Shown: positions 37,999 to 48,791, counted from the stretch's first letter. The stretch: 64,000 bases of DNA from Planctomycetota bacterium (GCA_016872555.1 VGZO01000011.1:43482-107481), one strand, 5' to 3'. Notes: generated from the letters alone by a model not told the origin. Translations and numbers: made by a program.

Positions 37999-39446
37999 GC
38001 CCCCCTCCGGGCGCGCCACTGGCTGCGGAACGACCGGCGCGGCGCCGGCGGCAGGTCGCGCGAGGAGAGCCACTCGCGCAGCAGCGGCGGGCGGAGGCGC
38101 TTCGCCAGCGGCAGCGTCAGCCGGCCGAGCCGACCGGCCAGCGCGAACAGCCACGGCCGGGCCGCCACGAAGGCGAACACGCGGTGCCCGAACCGCTCGC
38201 GCCGGTCGGGGGCGGTCCGCGCGGCGTTGCGCCGGTTGTGGAGGAGGTGATGGTGGATGTCGATCCGCACCGGGCAGGCGGCGGAGCAGGCGCCGCACAG
38301 CGAACTGGCCCCGGAGAGGTGGTTCCACTCGGCGAGGCCGCGGAGGTGGGGCGTGATCACCGAGCCGATCGGCCCCTGGTACGTCGTGCCGTAGGTAAAG
38401 CCGCCGACGTTCTTGAAGATCGGGCAGACGTTCAGGCAGGCGCCGCAGCGGATGCAGTGAAGGGCGTCGCGCTGCTCGGCATCGGCCAACAGCATGGTGC
38501 GACGGTTGTCGAGGAGCACGAGGTGCATCTCCTCGGGGCCGTCGCACTCCCCCGCGCGCCGCGGACCGGCGTACAGCGTGTTGTAGCAGGTGAGGGGCTG
38601 GCCGGTGCCGGCGGTGGCGAGCATCGGCAGGAGCACGGCGAGGTCGTCGACCCGCTCGATCACCTTCTCGATGCCGGCGATCGCGATGTGCACGCGCGGC
38701 AGGCCGGCCGTGAGCCGGGCGTTGCCCTCGTTCTCCGTGATCGAGATCTGGCCCGTCTCGGCGACGAGGAAATTGGCACCGGTGATGCCGACGTCGGCCT
38801 CGACGTACAGCCGCCGCATGTGGCGGCGGGCGATCATCGTCAGCTGTTCGGGATCGGATGTCGGCTGGCTGCCGAGGTGCTCGGAGAACAGCGCGCTGAT
38901 CTCGTCGCGGCGGACGTGCATGCAGGGGAAGACGAAGTGGTAGGGGGGCTCGCCGCGGAGCTGCTGGATGAACTCGCCGAGGTCGCTCTCCACCACGGCG
39001 TACCCCTCGGCCTCGAGGGCGGCGTTGAGGTGGATCTCCTCGCTGGTCATGCACTTGCTCTTGATCACGGCCTTCGCGCCGGCGGCGTGGACGAGATCGA
39101 GGACGATCCGCCGCGCCTCCGCGGCATCGCGCGCCCAGTGGACGACGCCACCGTTGGCGGTGAACGCGGCTTCGAACCGCGGCAGGAGCTCGTCGAGGTG
39201 ATTGACCGCCGCCCACTTGGCGAGGCTGGCGGCATCGCGCGCCTGCTCGTAGTCGCGGTACCGGGCCTGCTGGGCATCGCGCGTCCGCTCGTAGCCGGCC
39301 AGGGCGCGGCGGATGAATCCACGGCGCGGCTCGTCGCCGGCGCTGACGGCGGCGTCGTGGAGGAAGCGGCGCTTGGCGACGCCGTGCCCGCCATCGTCGT
39401 CCGCCGGAGCGGGATGGCTGCCCGGCGACGACTGGGGAGCGATCAT
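37995..39446 (-). CDS. lutB: Lactate utilisation iron-sulfur protein B (LutB)
   Basis: 483 aa. It carries an N-terminal LUD domain (KAVIKSKCMTSEEIHLNAALE, VESDLGEFIQQL, GITGANFLVAETG) and two iron-sulfur motifs, CIRCGACLNVCPIF and CGACSAACPV. It forms the electron-transfer subunit of the lactate oxidation complex. ATG 39446 (MIAPQSSP) is used; a longer TTG-start frame reaches 39509. The stop overlaps the lutC start. Confidence 0.92.
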   Translation of the reverse strand: MIAPQSSPGSHPAPADDDGGHGVAKRRFLHDAAVSAGDEPRRGFIRRALAGYERTRDAQQARYRDYEQARDAASLAKWAAVNHLDELLPRFEAAFTANGGVVHWARDAAEARRIVLDLVHAAGAKAVIKSKCMTSEEIHLNAALEAEGYAVVESDLGEFIQQLRGEPPYHFVFPCMHVRRDEISALFSEHLGSQPTSDPEQLTMIARRHMRRLYVEADVGITGANFLVAETGQISITENEGNARLTAGLPRVHIAIAGIEKVIERVDDLAVLLPMLATAGTGQPLTCYNTLYAGPRRAGECDGPEEMHLVLLDNRRTMLLADAEQRDALHCIRCGACLNVCPIFKNVGGFTYGTTYQGPIGSVITPHLRGLAEWNHLSGASSLCGACSAACPVRIDIHHHLLHNRRNAARTAPDRRERFGHRVFAFVAARPWLFALAGRLGRLTLPLAKRLRPPLLREWLSSRDLPPAPRRSFRSQWRARRGA

Positions 39447-39645
39447 GAGCGTGTCACCGAAGGGGCCGGAATCCGGACGACCCGATGATAGCCGTGGCGG
39501 CCGCGCCAACGGGGTCGTGCCGTGGATTTCAGCCCCCCGACAGGGTAGAACACGGGGGTCGATCGGGGCTCTTCACGATCGACCCCCGCCGGTTCCGATC
39601 CCGCCTCCGCCCCGCTTCCAGCAGTGGCGCTCCCGCGCCGTCGGC

Positions 39646-41274
39646 ATGGTTCCATACGCAGCCTTCGAGCGGTTTTTCTACCCCGGCGGCGTGTGGATCG
39701 CCCTGGCGGTGGCATGGGCGGCGTCGTGCATGTGGGTCGACCGCGACGCGCGCGTGACCCTCGGGCGCTCGATGCCCTGGTCGTTGCTCTACTGCCTCGT
39801 CGGCGTGCTCTTCCTCCTCGCCGGCTATTACCAGGGGCTGGCGAGCCTGCCGCTGTTCATCCTCGTCGTGCCCGCGGCCCTCGTCGGCTACTGCGCGTAC
39901 CGCGACACCAAGGCCCCGCCGTTCGACAAGATCCTCCATCCGCGGACGGCGGTGAGGATGATCCGCGCCGTCGCCGAGCCGATCGGGCTCGGCCCGACGG
40001 TCGACAAGATCTTCTCCCAGCCGATCCGCGCCGTGGCGCGTGGCCCGGCACAGATCCAACTGGTGAAGAAGGACGGCACGGTCGTCGACAGCCGGGGGCG
40101 GGACGAGACCTCGCGGGCGGTCAAATCGCTCCAAGACATGTTCCTCAAGGTGGTGCCGATGCGCGCCACCGACATCCACATGGAACCCAAGAGCAGCGAC
40201 GAGATGGTCGTCCGCTGCCGGATCGACGGGATGCTCCAGAAGGTGTCGGAACTTCCCTCCGAGGAGGGTCGCGCGGTCCTCTCGGCGATGAAGGTCCTCG
40301 CCGACATGGACATCGCCGAGCGCCGCCGCCCGCAGGACGGCACGTTCGCGGTGATCATGGGAGAACGCCGGTTCGACGTCCGTGCCGCCAGTGCGCCGAC
40401 CAATTACGGCGAGAAGATGTCGCTGCGGCTCCTCGACGCCGACGGTGGGATGGTGAAGGGGGGGCTGGCGAAGATCGGGCTCAAGGACTCGATCCTCAAG
40501 CCACTCCGCGAGATCTGCCAGCAGCCGCACGGGATGCTGATCGTCTGCGGCCCGACCGGCTCGGGCAAGACGACGACGCTCTACTCGGCTCTCGGCGAGA
40601 TCGACGTCTATTCGCGGAACATCATCACCATCGAGGATCCGATCGAGTACCGGCTCGAGGGGATCTCCCAGACCGCCGTCAACAACGCCGCCGACCTGAC
40701 GTTCGCGAAGATCCTCCGCTCGGTGTTGCGCCAGGACCCCGACGTGATCCTCGTCGGCGAGATCCGCGACAAGGAGACGGCCGAGATCGCCATGCAGGCG
40801 GCGATGACCGGCCACTTCGTGTTCACCACCCTCCACGCCAACGACGCCCCGACGACGATCACGCGGCTGCTCGACCTCGGCGTCGATATCAGCCTCGTGC
40901 AGTCGGCCGTCACCGCCGTCCTCGCGCAGCGCCTCGTGCGGCTGCTGTGCGAGAAGTGCAAGGAGCCCTACGATCCCCCGGCCGAGGAGCGGCAGCGGCT
41001 CGGGATCCCGCTCGATCGCAAAGTCACGCTCTACCGCGCCCGTGAGCAGGGGTGCCCGCAGTGCCTCGGCACCGGCTACAAGGGGCGGACCGGTGTCCAC
41101 GAACTGCTCGTGTTCGACAACGCGATCCGCGACCTGCTCGTCGGCCGCCCGAGCGTGCAGGTGATCCGGGCGACGGCGCGGAAGGGGGGGATGCGGACGC
41201 TGCTCGACTCGGGTGTCGGCAAGGTGCTGGCCGGACAGACGAGCGTCGACGAGGTGGTGCGGGTGCTCAAGTGA
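39646..41274 (+). CDS. PilB/GspE-type secretion ATPase with N-terminal membrane segments
   Basis: 542 aa. The ATPase part is complete: Walker A CGPTGSGKTTTLYSAL near residue 305, Asp box ITIEDPIEYRLEG, Walker B-like DPDVILVGEIRDKETAE, His box TLHANDAPTT, and a zinc CxxC pair (CEKC, CPQC). It would power type IV pilus or type II secretion assembly. Instead of the usual MshEN domain, the N-terminal about 85 residues hold three hydrophobic segments (VWIALAVAWAASCMWV, LLYCLVGVLFLLAGYY, LPLFILVVPAALVGYCAY). No other pilus gene is adjacent. The next gene is 34 bases on. Confidence 0.88.
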   Translation: MVPYAAFERFFYPGGVWIALAVAWAASCMWVDRDARVTLGRSMPWSLLYCLVGVLFLLAGYYQGLASLPLFILVVPAALVGYCAYRDTKAPPFDKILHPRTAVRMIRAVAEPIGLGPTVDKIFSQPIRAVARGPAQIQLVKKDGTVVDSRGRDETSRAVKSLQDMFLKVVPMRATDIHMEPKSSDEMVVRCRIDGMLQKVSELPSEEGRAVLSAMKVLADMDIAERRRPQDGTFAVIMGERRFDVRAASAPTNYGEKMSLRLLDADGGMVKGGLAKIGLKDSILKPLREICQQPHGMLIVCGPTGSGKTTTLYSALGEIDVYSRNIITIEDPIEYRLEGISQTAVNNAADLTFAKILRSVLRQDPDVILVGEIRDKETAEIAMQAAMTGHFVFTTLHANDAPTTITRLLDLGVDISLVQSAVTAVLAQRLVRLLCEKCKEPYDPPAEERQRLGIPLDRKVTLYRAREQGCPQCLGTGYKGRTGVHELLVFDNAIRDLLVGRPSVQVIRATARKGGMRTLLDSGVGKVLAGQTSVDEVVRVLK

Positions 41275-41308
41275 CGCGCCGCGGCTCGGGGCGACACGGG
41301 GGGTGACG

Positions 41309-42535
41309 ATGCTTCTGGCCGACGGCGTGCTGCAGCAGTGGGGCGACCTCGTCGCCATCGCGGTGGTGATCGCGATGGCGCTGGTCGGCCTGCGCAGCGG
41401 GCTGTTCGTGGCCACGCTGTGGGGCCTCAGCGCCCTGGTGGCGGTGATGGCGGGGTTGGCCGGCCTCGACCGCGTCTCCGAGTGGTTGCGGGTGGCGGAC
41501 GCTCCCCCCGTGTACCTGGCGGTGATGTCGTTCGTCGTCGTCGCCGTGGCGATCGGCCTCGGTCTGCGCGTCGCGGTCGGCGGGTTCGTGCAGGAGGACG
41601 AGGTCCGCTTCCCGCCGCTCATCGACGCCATCGGCGGCGTCGCCGTCGGCGGGCTGGCGGGGATGATCGTCGCCGGCGGGCTGCAGATCGCGCTGTCGAT
41701 GGCGCCGCTGCCGGCGTGGGCGGGGCGCCTCGACCCACGGCGCCAGATCGATTTCGGGACGCCGCTCCTCCAGGCGTTCGCCCGCTGGGCCGAGCCCGAC
41801 GGGAAGCTCCGCGCCGTGCTCCTCGACGGCGAGCCGGGACGCAAGTACGACCCTGCCGAAGACGCAAAACCGGCGGCGACACCCCTGGAGGACCTCGAGC
41901 GGAAGCTCAACCCTTGGAAAAACAGCGAGGTGTTCGCCGACCTGAATCTCAACGGCACCCGCGAAGAAGACGAGCCTTTCGAGGACGCCGACGGCGACGG
42001 CAAGTTCTCGCCGCTGACGAGCAACAACGACGCCAACGGCAACCGCTTGCGCGACGTCGGCCTGCTCGAGCGCTACCGGCTCGGGCCGTGGCTGACCGTC
42101 TCCGTAGGGCGCGAAGTGCCGCCGAAACGCGACGGGGACGCCCAGGCACGGCCCGAGGCGACGCTCGCCCAGGGGCAGCCCGTCGCGCCGCCGACTCCGC
42201 CGGCGGCAACTCCCGTCGCCCCGGCCCCGACTCCGGCGCCGCCGCCTCCCGTGACGCCGGTGCCGCCGACACCGGTGGACAAACAGACCGCCGACAAGGT
42301 CGTGATCCGTGTGACCGCGGCGTCGGCTTTCGATGCCGAGGGGCTGACCGAGCGGCTGTCGAAGGCGTTGGGAGTGGTGGGAAGCACCTGGACGCGGTCG
42401 AGTGACGTGACCGTGATCACGCTGCCGTTCGCCGGCAAACTCAAGGACGTGGTCGCGGCGATCACCGCCGCCGATGTCGGCCTGGTGTCGCAGACCGACC
42501 CCGCGACCCGCACGATCGCCGTCGTCGTCGAGTGA
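41309..42535 (+). CDS. CvpA-like membrane protein with a Pro-rich periplasmic tail
   Basis: 408 aa. Four N-terminal membrane segments (about 12-165) match the CvpA family, tied to colicin V export and the envelope. Next comes a soluble part with an acidic stretch that looks calcium-binding (DLNLNGTREED, DADGDGKFS), a long Pro/Ala linker, and a small C-terminal alpha/beta domain (VVIRVTAASAFDAEGL). It follows the secretion ATPase by 34 bases and is probably co-transcribed. This extended layout looks lineage-specific. Confidence 0.7.
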   Translation: MLLADGVLQQWGDLVAIAVVIAMALVGLRSGLFVATLWGLSALVAVMAGLAGLDRVSEWLRVADAPPVYLAVMSFVVVAVAIGLGLRVAVGGFVQEDEVRFPPLIDAIGGVAVGGLAGMIVAGGLQIALSMAPLPAWAGRLDPRRQIDFGTPLLQAFARWAEPDGKLRAVLLDGEPGRKYDPAEDAKPAATPLEDLERKLNPWKNSEVFADLNLNGTREEDEPFEDADGDGKFSPLTSNNDANGNRLRDVGLLERYRLGPWLTVSVGREVPPKRDGDAQARPEATLAQGQPVAPPTPPAATPVAPAPTPAPPPPVTPVPPTPVDKQTADKVVIRVTAASAFDAEGLTERLSKALGVVGSTWTRSSDVTVITLPFAGKLKDVVAAITAADVGLVSQTDPATRTIAVVVE

Positions 42536-42542
42536 GGCGCCT

Positions 42543-43262
42543 TCACGCCGTCCGCGCCAGCACCTCGGCGAGGTGGATCGTGCGGATCGCCTTGCCGTGC
42601 CGCGACAGCCAGCCGTCGAGCTGGAGCTGGCAGCTCGGGTCGGACGAGACGATGTAATCGCATTCGGTGCGCGACAGCGATCCCGCCTTCACCTCGGCCA
42701 TCGCCGTCGAGATCATCGGGTACTTGACGCTGAACAGTCCGCCGAATCCGCAGCAGCTTTCGCGCTCGTCGCATTCGACCAGTTCCAGGCCGCGGACCGC
42801 CGCCAGGAGCCGGCGCGGGGCCTCGCGGATGTGAAGTTCGCGGAGGCCGTGGCAGCCGTCGTGGTACGTGACGCGGTGGGGGAACACGGCGCCGACGTCG
42901 TCGACGCCGAGCCGGTCGACGAGAAACTCGCCGAGCTCGAAGGTCCGCGCCGCCAGATCGAGCGCCGCCGCCTCGTGGGGCGTGCCGGCGAGCAACTGCG
43001 GGTAGAAGACGCGCATCATCGCCACGCACGAGCCGCTCGGGCCGACGACCGCCTCGGCGTCGGCGAACAGCGCCACTGCCCGCGACGCGACCGTGCGGGC
43101 CTCGTCGAGGTATCCGGCGTTGAACGAGGGCTGGCCGCAGCAGGTCTGGGCGGGGCGGAACACGGGATGGTGACCGAGCCGTTCGAGGACGGCGGCGACC
43201 GCCATCCCGACCTGGGGGCTCATCTGGTCGACGAAGCAGGGGATGAACAGGTCGACCTTCAT
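42543..43262 (-). CDS. lutA: Lactate utilisation protein A (LutA)
   Basis: 239 aa with two CCG domains typical of LutA/GlpC/HdrB: FRPAQTCCGQPSFNAGY in the first and ECDERESCCGFGGLFSVKYP in the second, plus CHGLRE. It binds a cysteine-rich iron-sulfur cluster in the lactate oxidation complex. It starts 32 bases after sucD and has GGAG 6 bases before the ATG. It is transcribed with sucCD and kept apart from lutBC. Confidence 0.88.
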   Translation of the reverse strand: MKVDLFIPCFVDQMSPQVGMAVAAVLERLGHHPVFRPAQTCCGQPSFNAGYLDEARTVASRAVALFADAEAVVGPSGSCVAMMRVFYPQLLAGTPHEAAALDLAARTFELGEFLVDRLGVDDVGAVFPHRVTYHDGCHGLRELHIREAPRRLLAAVRGLELVECDERESCCGFGGLFSVKYPMISTAMAEVKAGSLSRTECDYIVSSDPSCQLQLDGWLSRHGKAIRTIHLAEVLARTA

Positions 43263-43294
43263 CGGCGCTCCAGCACGGCGAGGACCGCGGCTCG

Positions 43295-44179
43295 CTACCG
43301 CCGTCCGCCCCGGGCCATCGCCCGCACCACCGCCTCCCCCATGTCGGCCGGGCTGTCGGCGACCTCGATCCCGGCGGCGCGAAGCGCCTCGAGTTTCGCC
43401 GTCGCGGTCCCCTTGCCGCCGGAGATGATCGCGCCGGCGTGGCCCATCCGCTTGCCCGGCGGCGCGGTGCGGCCGGCGATGAACGCCGCCACCGGCTTGG
43501 TGACGTGGTGGCGCACGAACTCGGCCGCTTCCTCCTCGGCACTGCCGCCGATCTCGCCGATCATGAGGATCGCATGGGTGTCGGGGTCGGCTTCGAACAG
43601 CGCGAGGATGTCGATGAAACTCGACCCGACGAGCGGATCACCGCCGAGGCCGACGCACGAGCTCTGGCCGTGGCCGAGGCTCGTGAGCTGCCACACCGCC
43701 TCGTAGGTGAGGGTACCGGAGCGGCTCATCACGCCGACGTGGCCGGGGGTGTGGATGTAGCCGGGCATGATCCCGATCTTGCACTGCCCCGGCGTGATCA
43801 CACCGGGGCAATTGGGGCCGACGAGCCGGCTCTGCGAGGCCTTCACCACCGGCAGGACCCGCGCCATGTCGAGCACGGGGATCCCCTCGGTGATCGCGAT
43901 CACCAGCTCGATTCCCGCGCCCACCGCTTCGAGGATCGCATCGGCCGCGAACGGCGGGGGCACGAAGATCATCGTCGCATTGGCGCCGGTCGAGTCGACC
44001 GCCTCGGCGACTGTGTCGAACACCGGCAGACCGGCGACCTCCTCGCCCCCCTTGCCCGGCGTCACGCCGCCGACCATCCGTGTGCCGTACTCCAGGCAGC
44101 CGCGGGTGTGGAACTCACCGACCCGCCCGGTGATGCCCTGGCAGATGACGCGGGTGTCGCGGTTGACGAGGATGCTCAT
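43295..44179 (-). CDS. sucD: Succinate--CoA ligase, alpha subunit
   Basis: 294 aa. It forms with SucC the TCA-cycle enzyme that makes ATP or GTP from succinyl-CoA. The phosphorylated His is H247 in [16 protein letters not shown]. Other marks are [33 protein letters not shown], and [16 protein letters not shown]. It follows sucC by 36 bases. Confidence 0.96.
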   Translation of the reverse strand: MSILVNRDTRVICQGITGRVGEFHTRGCLEYGTRMVGGVTPGKGGEEVAGLPVFDTVAEAVDSTGANATMIFVPPPFAADAILEAVGAGIELVIAITEGIPVLDMARVLPVVKASQSRLVGPNCPGVITPGQCKIGIMPGYIHTPGHVGVMSRSGTLTYEAVWQLTSLGHGQSSCVGLGGDPLVGSSFIDILALFEADPDTHAILMIGEIGGSAEEEAAEFVRHHVTKPVAAFIAGRTAPPGKRMGHAGAIISGGKGTATAKLEALRAAGIEVADSPADMGEAVVRAMARGGRR

Positions 44180-44215
44180 GATCGGTCGGTATCCGGGAGC
44201 GGACGGCGGATGGCT

Positions 44216-45403
44216 TCAGGCGCGGCTGGCGGCGGCGACGACCTTCTTGGCGGCGTCGGTGAGCCCGGTCGCGGAGATGATCGTCGTCCCGCTTTCGGCG
44301 AGGATCCGCCTTCCCTCCTCGACCTCGGTGCCCTCGAGGCGGACGACCAGCGGGACGGTGAAACCGACCGTCTTCGAGGCCTCGACCAGCGCCGTCGCGA
44401 TCGTCGTGCAGCGCATGATCCCGCCGAAGATGTTGACCAGGACCGCCTTCACCGCGGGATCGGAGAGGATGATCCGGAACGCCTCGGTGACCGCCTTGAC
44501 GTCGGCGCCGCCGCCGACGTCGAGGAAGTTGGCCGGGGCGCCGCCGTGGAGCTTCACCAGGTCCATCGTGCTCATCGCCAGTCCGGCGCCGTTGACCAGG
44601 CAGCCGATCGTGCCGTCGAGCTTGACGTAGGACAGGCCGGCGGCGGCGGCGCGGATCTCGGCCGGCTCCTCTTCGGCCTCGTCGCGCAGGGCGACGACGT
44701 CCTTGTGGCGGAACAGGGCGTTGTCGTCGAATGTCATCTTGGCGTCGAGCGCCACCAGGGCCCCGTCCTCGGTGAGCACGAGCGGATTGATCTCGAGCAG
44801 CGACGCGTCGAGCCGGACGAAGGCCCGCGTCAGGCTCCCGAAAAACTGCTCCGCGGCCCGCCACGATGCCGTCGGCAGGCCGAGTTTCGCCGCCAGGAGC
44901 CGGGCCTGGTACCCCGCCAGCCCGCGATCGGCGTCGAACGGTTCGGAGAGGATCGCCTCGGGGGTTTTCGCCGCCACCTCCTCGATGTCGACGCCACCGG
45001 CGGTACTGGCGATCAGCACCGGCGACCCGACGCGCCGGTCGACGAGGACGGCGCAGTACAGCTCCCGGGCAATCCGGCAGCCGCTCTCGACGAACACCTG
45101 GCGGACGGTCTGCCCTGCCGGCCCGGTCTGGACGGTGACCAGCGACTTGCCGAGCAGGCCCCGGGCGATCCGGGCCGCGTCGTCGGCGCTCCGGGCCAGT
45201 TCCACGCCGCGCTGGGTGGAGCCGGTGACCTGGCCCTTGCCCCGTCCGCCGGCATGGATCTGCGCCTTGACGGCGCAGACCGGCGTGCCGAGGGCGGCGA
45301 AGGCGGCGGCGGCTTCGTCGGCCGTGCGGGCGACACGGCCGGCAAGGACCGGCACGCCGGCGGCACGGAGCAGATCCTTGGCTTGGTATTCGTGGATCTT
45401 CAT
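44216..45403 (-). CDS. sucC: Succinate--CoA ligase, beta subunit
   Basis: 395 aa, ATP-grasp fold. [19 protein letters not shown] opens the family; [15 protein letters not shown] is the nucleotide site; [20 protein letters not shown] carries metal ligands; [20 protein letters not shown] and [13 protein letters not shown] are CoA and interface parts. The 45403 ATG starts exactly at the family motif; the upstream open frame is rejected. Repeat copy C lies in the 161-base gap behind it. Confidence 0.96.
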   Translation of the reverse strand: MKIHEYQAKDLLRAAGVPVLAGRVARTADEAAAAFAALGTPVCAVKAQIHAGGRGKGQVTGSTQRGVELARSADDAARIARGLLGKSLVTVQTGPAGQTVRQVFVESGCRIARELYCAVLVDRRVGSPVLIASTAGGVDIEEVAAKTPEAILSEPFDADRGLAGYQARLLAAKLGLPTASWRAAEQFFGSLTRAFVRLDASLLEINPLVLTEDGALVALDAKMTFDDNALFRHKDVVALRDEAEEEPAEIRAAAAGLSYVKLDGTIGCLVNGAGLAMSTMDLVKLHGGAPANFLDVGGGADVKAVTEAFRIILSDPAVKAVLVNIFGGIMRCTTIATALVEASKTVGFTVPLVVRLEGTEVEEGRRILAESGTTIISATGLTDAAKKVVAAASRA

Positions 45404-45493
45404 GACCGGCCCGGATGGGGGTGGAGACGGGGGCCCCAAATATGGCAGGAACCCGGGCCGTTTCCAAACGGCGCCGCACCGCAGACAGGGGCG

Positions 45494-45562
45494 AAAGTGA
45501 TCGGCCCGGGACGAGGCCGATGGCGGCCCGGGAAACGCAAGGCATTTCCCATGGCGCGGCCG
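45494..45562 (+). repeat. Dispersed palindromic repeat, copy C (partial)
   Basis: AAAGTGATCGGCC starts it, as in copy A. It has hairpin 1 TCGGCC/GGCCGA (45501-45506 with 45515-45520) and hairpin 2 GGGAAA/TTTCCC (45530-45535 with 45545-45550) with the same order and nearly the same spacing. Hairpin 3 is missing; the sequence runs instead into the rgpF stop codon at 45565. It may have been cut at that end. Confidence 0.72.
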
Positions 45563-45564
45563 CG

Positions 45565-46419
45565 TCAGGCCGCGACCCGTTTGATGTGCCGATCGACCAG
45601 CCTCAGGTCGCAGCCGATTTCGCGCAGGTCGCGCCGCACCCGCCCGAGGTCGAGACGGTAGTGGTTGGTGCGGAACAGTCCGACCTTGACGTACGGCACG
45701 CCCGCGGCGAGGAGGCGGCGGTAGGCCAGTTCCGACGGGTTGTGGGGGAGCCGCCGGGCCTTCCGCAGATGTTTCCAGCTCCGCAGCGGATCGCCGAGCG
45801 ACAGATGCGGCAGGATCTCGCCGGCCGAGAGCCGACCGGCGTGGGTGCCGTCGAACACCGCCGCGGTCGACAGCCCCGCTGCCGCGACCATCTCCGACAG
45901 GCCCAGTTCGTAGCGGTCGATCACCCGTTCCTTCGACGGCTGGGGGACGACGTCCTCCCAGAAACGCCGCCATGCCGGATGGTCGAGGAGCCGGCGCCGG
46001 GCGGCGAAGAACCAGCTCTGCAGGTGGGCGCAGCATCGGCCCGCGCGGCTGGCCGGCGACTGGTCCGACCGCACCATCCCCCAGAAGTCGGCTCCGGCGA
46101 CGCGCGGGTGGGTGAACGCCGCGGCGGGATCCCACAACGGACCGTAGACGCTGTCGTTGACGCACACCACCTCGTCGAAGGCGGTCGTGTCGCCGAGCGC
46201 TTCGAGGCCCGCGCGCCAGCTTCCGAAGTCGTAGCCTTCGTTGACTCGGGGGACGAACAGGTCGACGACCCCCGCGAGCTCGCCGGGTAGCCGCCCGACC
46301 GTGGCAGACACGAGGACGATCCGGTCGGCGACCGAACGGTAGGCGGCCAGGGCGGCACCGACGTACGGGTCGACGACGCCGTGGCGGTCGAAGTGGGCGA
46401 GGATGATGGCCCGGCGCAT
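45565..46419 (-). CDS. RgpF-like rhamnan synthesis F family protein
   Basis: 284 aa. Family marks: [54 protein letters not shown] and [11 protein letters not shown]. RgpF proteins are glycosyltransferases for rhamnose-glucose polysaccharide. The neighbouring GT2 and UDP-xylose-forming genes suggest surface polysaccharide assembly. It lies 32 bases after the GT2 stop, so they are probably one operon. Confidence 0.83.
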   Translation of the reverse strand: MRRAIILAHFDRHGVVDPYVGAALAAYRSVADRIVLVSATVGRLPGELAGVVDLFVPRVNEGYDFGSWRAGLEALGDTTAFDEVVCVNDSVYGPLWDPAAAFTHPRVAGADFWGMVRSDQSPASRAGRCCAHLQSWFFAARRRLLDHPAWRRFWEDVVPQPSKERVIDRYELGLSEMVAAAGLSTAAVFDGTHAGRLSAGEILPHLSLGDPLRSWKHLRKARRLPHNPSELAYRRLLAAGVPYVKVGLFRTNHYRLDLGRVRRDLREIGCDLRLVDRHIKRVAA

Positions 46420-46451
46420 CCGACACCCCGCAATCCCGCCCCGGCCCGCGG

Positions 46452-47609
46452 TCAGGCCGCCCGGCGGTGAATCGACCGGAGGCGTTCCTGGAGCAGGCCC
46501 GCCCGGCGCAGCGGCAGGCTGTGGTTGCCGGAATCGGGCAGGAACTCGAGCAGCCGCGGGAGGTGTTCGAGCGTCAGGGCCGCGGCGTGGTACTCGCCTC
46601 CGGCGAGCTGCTTCTCGACGGTGCGGATCGCCGAGCCGGCGTACCAGCGGGCACTGGCCTGGCGGACTTTCCCGCGCTGCTCCTCCGGCAACCGCGCCGC
46701 GTTGATGGCGATCGCGCGGATCAGATCGGGCCAGATGGCGCCGCTGGAAAGGAGGCGGGTCGATTCACTGTGGCGATGGCGACGGTAGACGGAGAGGACG
46801 CAGGGGTCGTACCAGACCGGTGCGTCCGCGGCGATCCGGACCCACATCTCCCAGTCGACCGCCTGCCGGAGGTCGGTGCGGAAGCCGCCGAGCCGCTCGT
46901 ACGTCGCCCGCGGCACGACCGCCGACGGTGTCTGCACGCGCTGGCGTTCGGCGATCCGTGGCAACCATCCACCGAGCACTCCGGCGGTCCACTGCTGGCG
47001 GGACGTCGTCTTGATGAGGCGGTCGCCGCCGTCGACGATCCGCGTCCGGCAGAAGGCCATGCCCAGCGCGGGAACCCGGCGGAACCCCTGGTCGACGCGC
47101 TCGTAAAACCCCGGCAGGACGTAGTCGTCTTGGTGGAGCAGGTGGACCAGTTCGCCACGGGCCAGGGCGATCGCGCGATTCCAATTCGGTCCCAGACCGA
47201 GCCGCTGCCGGTGGAGGTGGATCTCGACCCGGCCGTCACGATCGACGCTCCTGACCAGCCGACGCACGTCGGAGGACCGCGAGCCGTCGTCGACCACCGC
47301 GATCTGCATGGCCGTCGTCGTCGGCGCCTGCGACAGCACGCTCGACAGCGCTCGCTCGAGCGAAATATCCGGCTCGAACGTCGGCAGCATCACCGAGATC
47401 CGCGGCCGCGGAAAACCGCCCTCGAGCGGCGCGATCGGCGGCGGGTGTCCGCCGGATGGCGGCTGGCGATGGCCAGGGACGACGGATTGGAAGGGGGTGT
47501 CCGCCATGAACAGATCGTGTCGATCGTCGCGTAACGAGAGGCACTCTTTCGCCAGGCCCAGCGGCAGCAGGGGGCCTCGGAATCCGAACGTGGACACTCG
47601 GTGATGCAT
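46452..47609 (-). CDS. Glycosyltransferase family 2
   Basis: 385 aa. GT-A fold: [31 protein letters not shown] (first Asp pair), [34 protein letters not shown] (DxD-like) and [14 protein letters not shown] (catalytic ED-type). It probably adds a sugar to surface polysaccharide in the cytoplasm. MHHRVSTF at 47609 is the longest start. MADTPFQ at 47507 gives a shorter protein. Neither has a strong ribosome binding site. Confidence 0.87.
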   Translation of the reverse strand: MHHRVSTFGFRGPLLPLGLAKECLSLRDDRHDLFMADTPFQSVVPGHRQPPSGGHPPPIAPLEGGFPRPRISVMLPTFEPDISLERALSSVLSQAPTTTAMQIAVVDDGSRSSDVRRLVRSVDRDGRVEIHLHRQRLGLGPNWNRAIALARGELVHLLHQDDYVLPGFYERVDQGFRRVPALGMAFCRTRIVDGGDRLIKTTSRQQWTAGVLGGWLPRIAERQRVQTPSAVVPRATYERLGGFRTDLRQAVDWEMWVRIAADAPVWYDPCVLSVYRRHRHSESTRLLSSGAIWPDLIRAIAINAARLPEEQRGKVRQASARWYAGSAIRTVEKQLAGGEYHAAALTLEHLPRLLEFLPDSGNHSLPLRRAGLLQERLRSIHRRAA

Positions 47610-47816
47610 CGCGGTCGAATTCCAGGCACACCCTTCGGGAGTCTGGAATCGTCTTCCCCGACCGGAGGACTCAAGACGTTCCGGCAGGGTTTTCCCAGGT
47701 TGCCCAAGGCCCGGATCCGGAGCCTGCGACGCGGGAGCCGGGACGTGATCGGAGGAAGCCTCCGCTCGGGCTCTGCAGAGGGGCTACGCGGGCCCCTGTG
47801 ATGGCGGAAAGACCAT

Positions 47817-48791
47817 CTAATAGTTCGGTGTCGGAGCCCGGTATTCGGAGAGGTTGACCGAGCGGAACCAGTCGATCGTCCGGGTCAGCCCGTCCTCGAG
47901 GGCGATCGTCGGGCGCCACCCGAGCCGCGATTCCGCCAGCGTGATGTCGGGACGGCGGCGCTCGGGATCGTCCTGGGGAAGCGGCCGCTCGACGAGCGGC
48001 GACTTCGAACCGGTGAGCCGGATCGTCAGTTCGGCGAGTTGCCGGATCGTGAACTCGCCCGGGTTGCCGATGTTGACCGGCCCGTGGAAGTCGTCGGGTC
48101 CGTTCATCATCCGGATGATGCCCTCGACGAGGTCGTCGCGGTAGCAGAAGCTGCGCGTCTGGTTACCCGACCCGAAGATCGTGATCGGCTCGTCGGCGAG
48201 CGCTTGGCGGATGAAGTTGCTGACCACGCGGCCGTCGTAGGGGTGCATCCGCGGGCCGTAGGTGTTGAAGATCCGGACGACACGGATCCGTGTCTTGTGG
48301 ACGCGCTGGTAGTCGAAACAGAGCGTCTCGGTGGCCCGCTTGCCCTCGTCGTAGCAGGCCCGCGGGCCGATCGGATTGACGGCGCCGCGGTAGCTCTCCG
48401 ACTGCGGGTGGATCTCGGGGTCGCCGTAGATCTCGCTGGTCGAGGCCTGGAGGATCTTCGCGCCGCAGCGCCGCGCCATGCCGAGCATGTTGATCATGCC
48501 CAGCACGCTGGTCTTCATCGTCTTGATCGGGTTGTACTGGTAGTGGCCTGGCGCGGCCGGACAGGCGAGGTTGTAGATCTCGTCGACCTCCAACCAGATC
48601 GGGTGGACGATGTCGTGACGGATCAGTTCGAAGTTGCCACGTTCCAGCAGGTGGGCGACGTTGGTCTTCTGGCTGGTGAAGAAGTTGTCGATGCAGATCA
48701 CGTCGTGGCCTGCCTCGACCAGCCGCTCGCAGAGGTAGCTGCCGAGGAACCCGGCGCCGCCGGTGACGAGAATCCGCTTCAGCGATGCCAT
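47817..48791 (-). CDS. UDP-glucuronate decarboxylase (UDP-xylose synthase)
   Basis: 324 aa, extended short-chain dehydrogenase. [19 protein letters not shown] binds NAD+. [49 protein letters not shown] and [18 protein letters not shown] (Tyr and Lys of YxxxK) are typical of UXS. It converts UDP-glucuronate to UDP-xylose. MASLKR at 48791 has GGAG 6 bases upstream; MSEPL at 48806 is the alternative. It belongs with the polysaccharide genes downstream. Confidence 0.92.
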   Translation of the reverse strand: MASLKRILVTGGAGFLGSYLCERLVEAGHDVICIDNFFTSQKTNVAHLLERGNFELIRHDIVHPIWLEVDEIYNLACPAAPGHYQYNPIKTMKTSVLGMINMLGMARRCGAKILQASTSEIYGDPEIHPQSESYRGAVNPIGPRACYDEGKRATETLCFDYQRVHKTRIRVVRIFNTYGPRMHPYDGRVVSNFIRQALADEPITIFGSGNQTRSFCYRDDLVEGIIRMMNGPDDFHGPVNIGNPGEFTIRQLAELTIRLTGSKSPLVERPLPQDDPERRRPDITLAESRLGWRPTIALEDGLTRTIDWFRSVNLSEYRAPTPNY

